DNA of 64,000 nt, taken from NCBI GenBank assembly GCA_022792815.1, contig JAAWBS010000033.1:1-64000 (forward strand), given 5' to 3'. The notes under the pieces were generated by a model, which was given only the letters and a program-made list of their open reading frames with translations, was not told the DNA's origin and made no database searches. Below are positions 59,532 through 64,000 of the stretch, piece by piece. Within the stretch, counting starts at the first letter, position 1; the number at the start of each line of letters is the position of its first letter. Made by a program: the position numbers and the translations under genes. This DNA comes from Hungatella sp. (GTDB lineage Bacteria; Bacillota; Clostridia; Lachnospirales; Lachnospiraceae).

Positions 59532-62114
59532 ATGAAAGTATTGGTAATCGGAGGCGTGGCGGCCGGGACGAAGACAGCGGCAAAGTTAAAGAGGGAGGAT
59601 CGAAGCGCTCAGGTGACAGTCATCACCAAGGGCAAGGATATATCTTATGCCGGCTGCGGTCTTCCCTACTATGTGGGAGGCATGATCGAGACACCGGAGG
59701 AATTGATCGTCAATACGCCGGAGAAGTATTCGGCCCTCACAGGGGTTCATGTGATGACTCAAAAGGAGGCCATAGGCTTAAATCCGGCCCAAAAGACGGT
59801 GACGGTGAGAGATGAACAGACAGGGGAAGAAGAGTTTATCGCTTACGACAAGCTGGTCATCGCCACAGGAGCCTCGCCGGCGCTTCCGCCGGTAAAGGGC
59901 ATGGACCTTTCCGGCGTATTTACCATCCGGACGCCAAGGGACGCGGTGGATGTGCGCACCTGGGTGGAGGAAGGGCAGGTTAAGAAGGCAGTGGTAGTGG
60001 GGGCAGGCTTCATCGGCCTGGAGATGGCAGAGAACTTAAAACAGAAGGGAGTTGGGGTGACTGTCATCGATTTTGCCCCTCAGATCCTGTCCGGGATTCT
60101 GGATGGGGACATGGCCGCATATGCCAGGAGACATCTGCTGAAACAGGGAATTCCCGTCATCACCGGGGCCAAGGCGGAGGAGATCCTGGGCAGGGACCGT
60201 GTGGAGGCGGTGAAGACAACGGCGGGAACCTTAAGCTGCGGCCTTGTGATCATGGCAGCGGGGATCCGCCCCAACACCGGATTTTTGGAGGGAAGCGGTG
60301 TGGAGATGAACCGGGGTGCCATCGTGGTGGACCGGCAGCTAAGGACCAGCCTACCCGATGTGTATGCGGCAGGGGACTGCGCACAGGTGACAAACCGCAT
60401 CACCGGAAAACCTCAGTGGTCGCCCATGGGCTCTTCGGCCAACTTAGAGGGCCGCACTCTGGCCCAGATTCTCGGGGGAGAAGAGAAGGAGTATCCGGGT
60501 GTCCTGGGGACCGGAGTGGTGAAGCTTCCGGGTCTCAACTGCGGCCGGACCGGTCTGACGAAAGAACAGGCCCAGGCCGCGGGATATAAGGTGGAGACGG
60601 TTCTGGCGGTCACTGACGACAAGGCCCACTATTATCCGGATGCCGCATTTTTTGCCACCAAGCTCATCGCGGACAAGGACAGTCACAGACTTCTCGGCAT
60701 GCAGGTCTTTGGGCCGGGAGCGGTGGACAAGATGGTGGACATCGCCGTTATGGGTCTCGTCATGGGAGCCAGGCTGGAAGACTTTGAGAACGGGGATTTC
60801 GCCTATGCGCCGCCTTTCTCCACGGCCATTCATCCCTTTGTCCAGGCGGTCTATGTGCTTTTGAACAAGCTGAATGGATCCATGGTGAGTATGACTCCGG
60901 AGGAGTACGGCGCCGGGAAAGCCAGGGGATACCGGGTTCTGGATGTGAGCCCTGATTCGGCGATCCGGGGAGCCAGACACATTGATCTTGGCCGGGGGGA
61001 GCAGGCGCTGGAGGGCATAGGAAAGGAAGAAAAGCTTCTTTTAGTCTGTGCCAAGGGAAAGAGAGGGTATTTCCTCCAGAATCGTCTGCGTTTTCTGGGA
61101 TATACCAACACGGCGGTACTGGAGGGAGCGACCTTTTTCAATGACGTGAAGGTGGAGGGAGACCACAGCCAAGTGTCCAAAGAGGAGGAGACCAGAGTCA
61201 AGGCCCTTGGCTTTTTGAAGGACAAGAGGACTCCGGACAGATTCAACGGCAGGGTCATCACCAGAAACGGGAAGATCAATGCCCAGGAGGCCAAGGCCAT
61301 TGCGGAGGCGGCGGAGCGGTTCGGAAGCGGTGAGGTGACCATGACTTCCCGTCTCACCATGGAGATCCAGGGCGTGCCTTTGGAAAATATTGAGCCTCTG
61401 AGGGAGTTTCTGCTTCAGGCAGGGCTGGAGACGGGGGGAACCGGTTCCAAAGTAAGGCCGGTGGTCTCCTGCAAGGGAACTACCTGCCAGTATGGCCTCA
61501 TCGATACCTTTGCCCTGTCCGAGGAGATTCATGAGAGATTCTACCACGGTTATAGGGAGGTAAAGCTGCCCCACAAGTTTAAGATCGCCGTAGGCGGCTG
61601 TCCCAATAACTGTGTGAAGCCGGACCTAAACGACCTTGGCATCATCGGACAGAGGGTTCCTCAGCTTGACCCGGAGAGGTGCCGAGGCTGCAAGGTCTGC
61701 CAGGTGGTAAACAGCTGCCCTGTCAAAGTAGCGGCGCTGAGCGGCCAGACCATCACCCTCGATCAGTCGGCCTGCAATCACTGCGGACGATGTATCGGAC
61801 AGTGTCCCTTCGGCGCTGTATCGGAGTCGATGACAGGATACCGGGTGTACATTGGCGGACGCTGGGGCAAAAAGGTGGCCCAGGCCCGGTATTTGGACAA
61901 AATATTCACGGACAAGGAGGAAGTTCTCTCCGTCGTGGAGAAGGCTATCCTTCTGTTCCGGGAGCAGGGAATCACCGGAGAACGGTTTGCCGACACGGTG
62001 GCGAGAATCGGGTTTGAGGACGTGGAGAGACAGCTTCTGGCAGACGATCTCCTGGCGAGAAAACAGGAAAACATCGCCGCTCAAAAACACATGAAGGGCG
62101 GGGCCACCTGCTGA
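59532..62114 (+). CDS. multidomain FAD-dependent CoA-disulfide reductase-like / rhodanese-like / siroheme 4Fe-4S reductase / ferredoxin fusion
   Basis: MKVLVIGGVAAGTKTAAKL; AAGDCAQV; CKGTTCQYGL..GGCPNNCVKP; CRGCKVCQVVNSCP..CNHCGRCIGQCP. Confidence 0.85.
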   Translation: MKVLVIGGVAAGTKTAAKLKREDRSAQVTVITKGKDISYAGCGLPYYVGGMIETPEELIVNTPEKYSALTGVHVMTQKEAIGLNPAQKTVTVRDEQTGEEEFIAYDKLVIATGASPALPPVKGMDLSGVFTIRTPRDAVDVRTWVEEGQVKKAVVVGAGFIGLEMAENLKQKGVGVTVIDFAPQILSGILDGDMAAYARRHLLKQGIPVITGAKAEEILGRDRVEAVKTTAGTLSCGLVIMAAGIRPNTGFLEGSGVEMNRGAIVVDRQLRTSLPDVYAAGDCAQVTNRITGKPQWSPMGSSANLEGRTLAQILGGEEKEYPGVLGTGVVKLPGLNCGRTGLTKEQAQAAGYKVETVLAVTDDKAHYYPDAAFFATKLIADKDSHRLLGMQVFGPGAVDKMVDIAVMGLVMGARLEDFENGDFAYAPPFSTAIHPFVQAVYVLLNKLNGSMVSMTPEEYGAGKARGYRVLDVSPDSAIRGARHIDLGRGEQALEGIGKEEKLLLVCAKGKRGYFLQNRLRFLGYTNTAVLEGATFFNDVKVEGDHSQVSKEEETRVKALGFLKDKRTPDRFNGRVITRNGKINAQEAKAIAEAAERFGSGEVTMTSRLTMEIQGVPLENIEPLREFLLQAGLETGGTGSKVRPVVSCKGTTCQYGLIDTFALSEEIHERFYHGYREVKLPHKFKIAVGGCPNNCVKPDLNDLGIIGQRVPQLDPERCRGCKVCQVVNSCPVKVAALSGQTITLDQSACNHCGRCIGQCPFGAVSESMTGYRVYIGGRWGKKVAQARYLDKIFTDKEEVLSVVEKAILLFREQGITGERFADTVARIGFEDVERQLLADDLLARKQENIAAQKHMKGGATC

Positions 62115-62196
62115 CATATCACGGCTGCCGTTCACAGATGACTTGTGAACACAACAGCATAACCCCAATTTATGAGATGTATTCCTTTTACATAGT

Positions 62197-62225
62197 TGAC
62201 AAATACGGGGGGCGTTGATAAGATG
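62197..62225 (+). promoter_or_regulatory. promoter for ilvN-ilvC
   Basis: TTGACA-N17-TAAGAT. Confidence 0.65.
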
Positions 62226-62244
62226 ATGATACCAGGGTCGAAAG

Positions 62245-62468
62245 GTCCAAAATCCGATGCAAGCTTGCTTGCAGGAGGATTTTGGACTTTGAGACCCGCA
62301 AAAACATGAAAAAGCAGCCCGGGAGGGCGGATTTTGAATGTTTTTAGAATTGCGGGAGCACGGAGTGCGGAGCAATTCGCAGGTATCATCATGGCAGCGG
62401 GGGATTCAAGATCCGATTGGGGCTTGCTTGCAGGAGGATTTTGGACTTTGAGACCCGCAAAAACATGA
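62245..62468 (+). repeat. duplicated stem-loop repeat in ilvN leader
   Basis: Identical 47-nt GCTTGCTTGCAGGAGGATTTTGGACTTTGAGACCCGCAAAAACATGA at 62263-62309 and 62422-62468, with a nested hairpin between them. Confidence 0.85.
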
Positions 62469-62511
62469 GCATGAAAGGTCATTATACCAAAAAGAAAGCA
62501 GGACATGATGT

Positions 62512-63012
62512 ATGGATAGAATTGTGTTGTCGCTGCTGGTGGATAATACCGCCGGCGTGCTGGCCCGGGTGGCCGGTCTGTTCAGCCGCAGGGGCTACAA
62601 TATCGAGAGTCTGACCGTAGGAGTGACGGCGGACGAGAGATATTCCCGTATGACTGTGGTCTCTCTGGGTGATCAGAAGATTTTGGAGCAGATCGAGAAG
62701 CAGCTTCGCAAGCTGGAGGATGTGAGAGACATCAAGGAGTTAAAGCCGGGACAGTCTGTGTACCGGGAGCTGATTATGGTGAAAGTGCGGGCCAACGCGG
62801 CGCAGCGCCAGGCAGTCAGCGCGATCTCTGATATTTTCCGCGCGACGATTGTGGACGTAGGCAAGGAGTCTCTGACAGTCATGCTCACGGGAGATCAGTC
62901 CAAGCTGGATGCGCTGGTGAACCTGCTTGAGGATTACGAGATCCTGGAGCTGGCCAGGACAGGCCTTACGGGGCTGTCGAGAGGTGCGGAAGACATCCGT
63001 TATCTGCCGTAG
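62512..63012 (+). CDS. ilvN: acetolactate synthase small subunit
   Basis: VLSLLVDNTAGVLARVAGLFSRRGYNIESLTVG. Confidence 0.95.
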   Translation: MDRIVLSLLVDNTAGVLARVAGLFSRRGYNIESLTVGVTADERYSRMTVVSLGDQKILEQIEKQLRKLEDVRDIKELKPGQSVYRELIMVKVRANAAQRQAVSAISDIFRATIVDVGKESLTVMLTGDQSKLDALVNLLEDYEILELARTGLTGLSRGAEDIRYLP

Positions 63013-63074
63013 ACTTTTGCGGGCAGATGTCTTAAACATAGGGGGCAGACGGACGTTTGCCCCTGATATCATAA

Positions 63075-64000
<926 letters not shown>

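Noticed and set aside
62132-62506. 124-aa minus-strand ORF with repeated HVFAGLKVQNPPASK
   Set aside because: The repeat reflects the duplicated DNA stem-loop, not a plausible protein; treated as a spurious ORF.
62120-62512. T-box upstream of ilvN
   Set aside because: No GGTGGNACCGCG sequence or specifier-stem landmarks.

Overview
The window is 64 kb of a low-to-mid-GC Firmicutes chromosome, most likely a Clostridia/Lachnospiraceae-type organism (inferred from gene content). Most of it is ordinary core sequence. The clear blocks are: metNIQ; an ECF sigma/anti-sigma operon; a 6S-like RNA; a YesM/YesN-type two-component system with a sugar ABC transporter and two paralogous cupin proteins; hslO; cspA; ftsK/spoIIIE; fhs; murE-murF-priA-def-fmt-yugP-rsmB-rlmN-PP2C-prkC-rsgA-rpe-TPK; serS; padR-DUF1700; a trp T-box with trpB2; a COG3044 ATPase; a gltD-like gene; a large CoA-disulfide-reductase/siroheme fusion; and ilvN-ilvC. 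The left edge (about 1-2.3 kb) is an integrative-element remnant with a truncated tyrosine integrase and nested micro-ORFs. The most interesting signals are mostly non-coding. (1) A 27-aa peptide ORF with 10 Met and 2 Cys lies between a consensus promoter and an intrinsic terminator directly upstream of metN. Its segments can pair in a mutually exclusive way, as in a ribosome-mediated attenuator. (2) Two copies of a ~211-214 bp near-perfect palindromic element (2324-2537 and 54518-54728) are each flanked by copy-specific direct repeats and show compensatory arm changes. One copy sits between the trp T-box terminator and trpB. (3) Four AGGTT..AACCT hairpins lie in tandem (51331-51445), the last one overlapping a perfect 15-bp stem. 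(4) A duplicated stem-loop repeat forms the ilvN leader. No searches or folding programs were run; all structures were read by eye.
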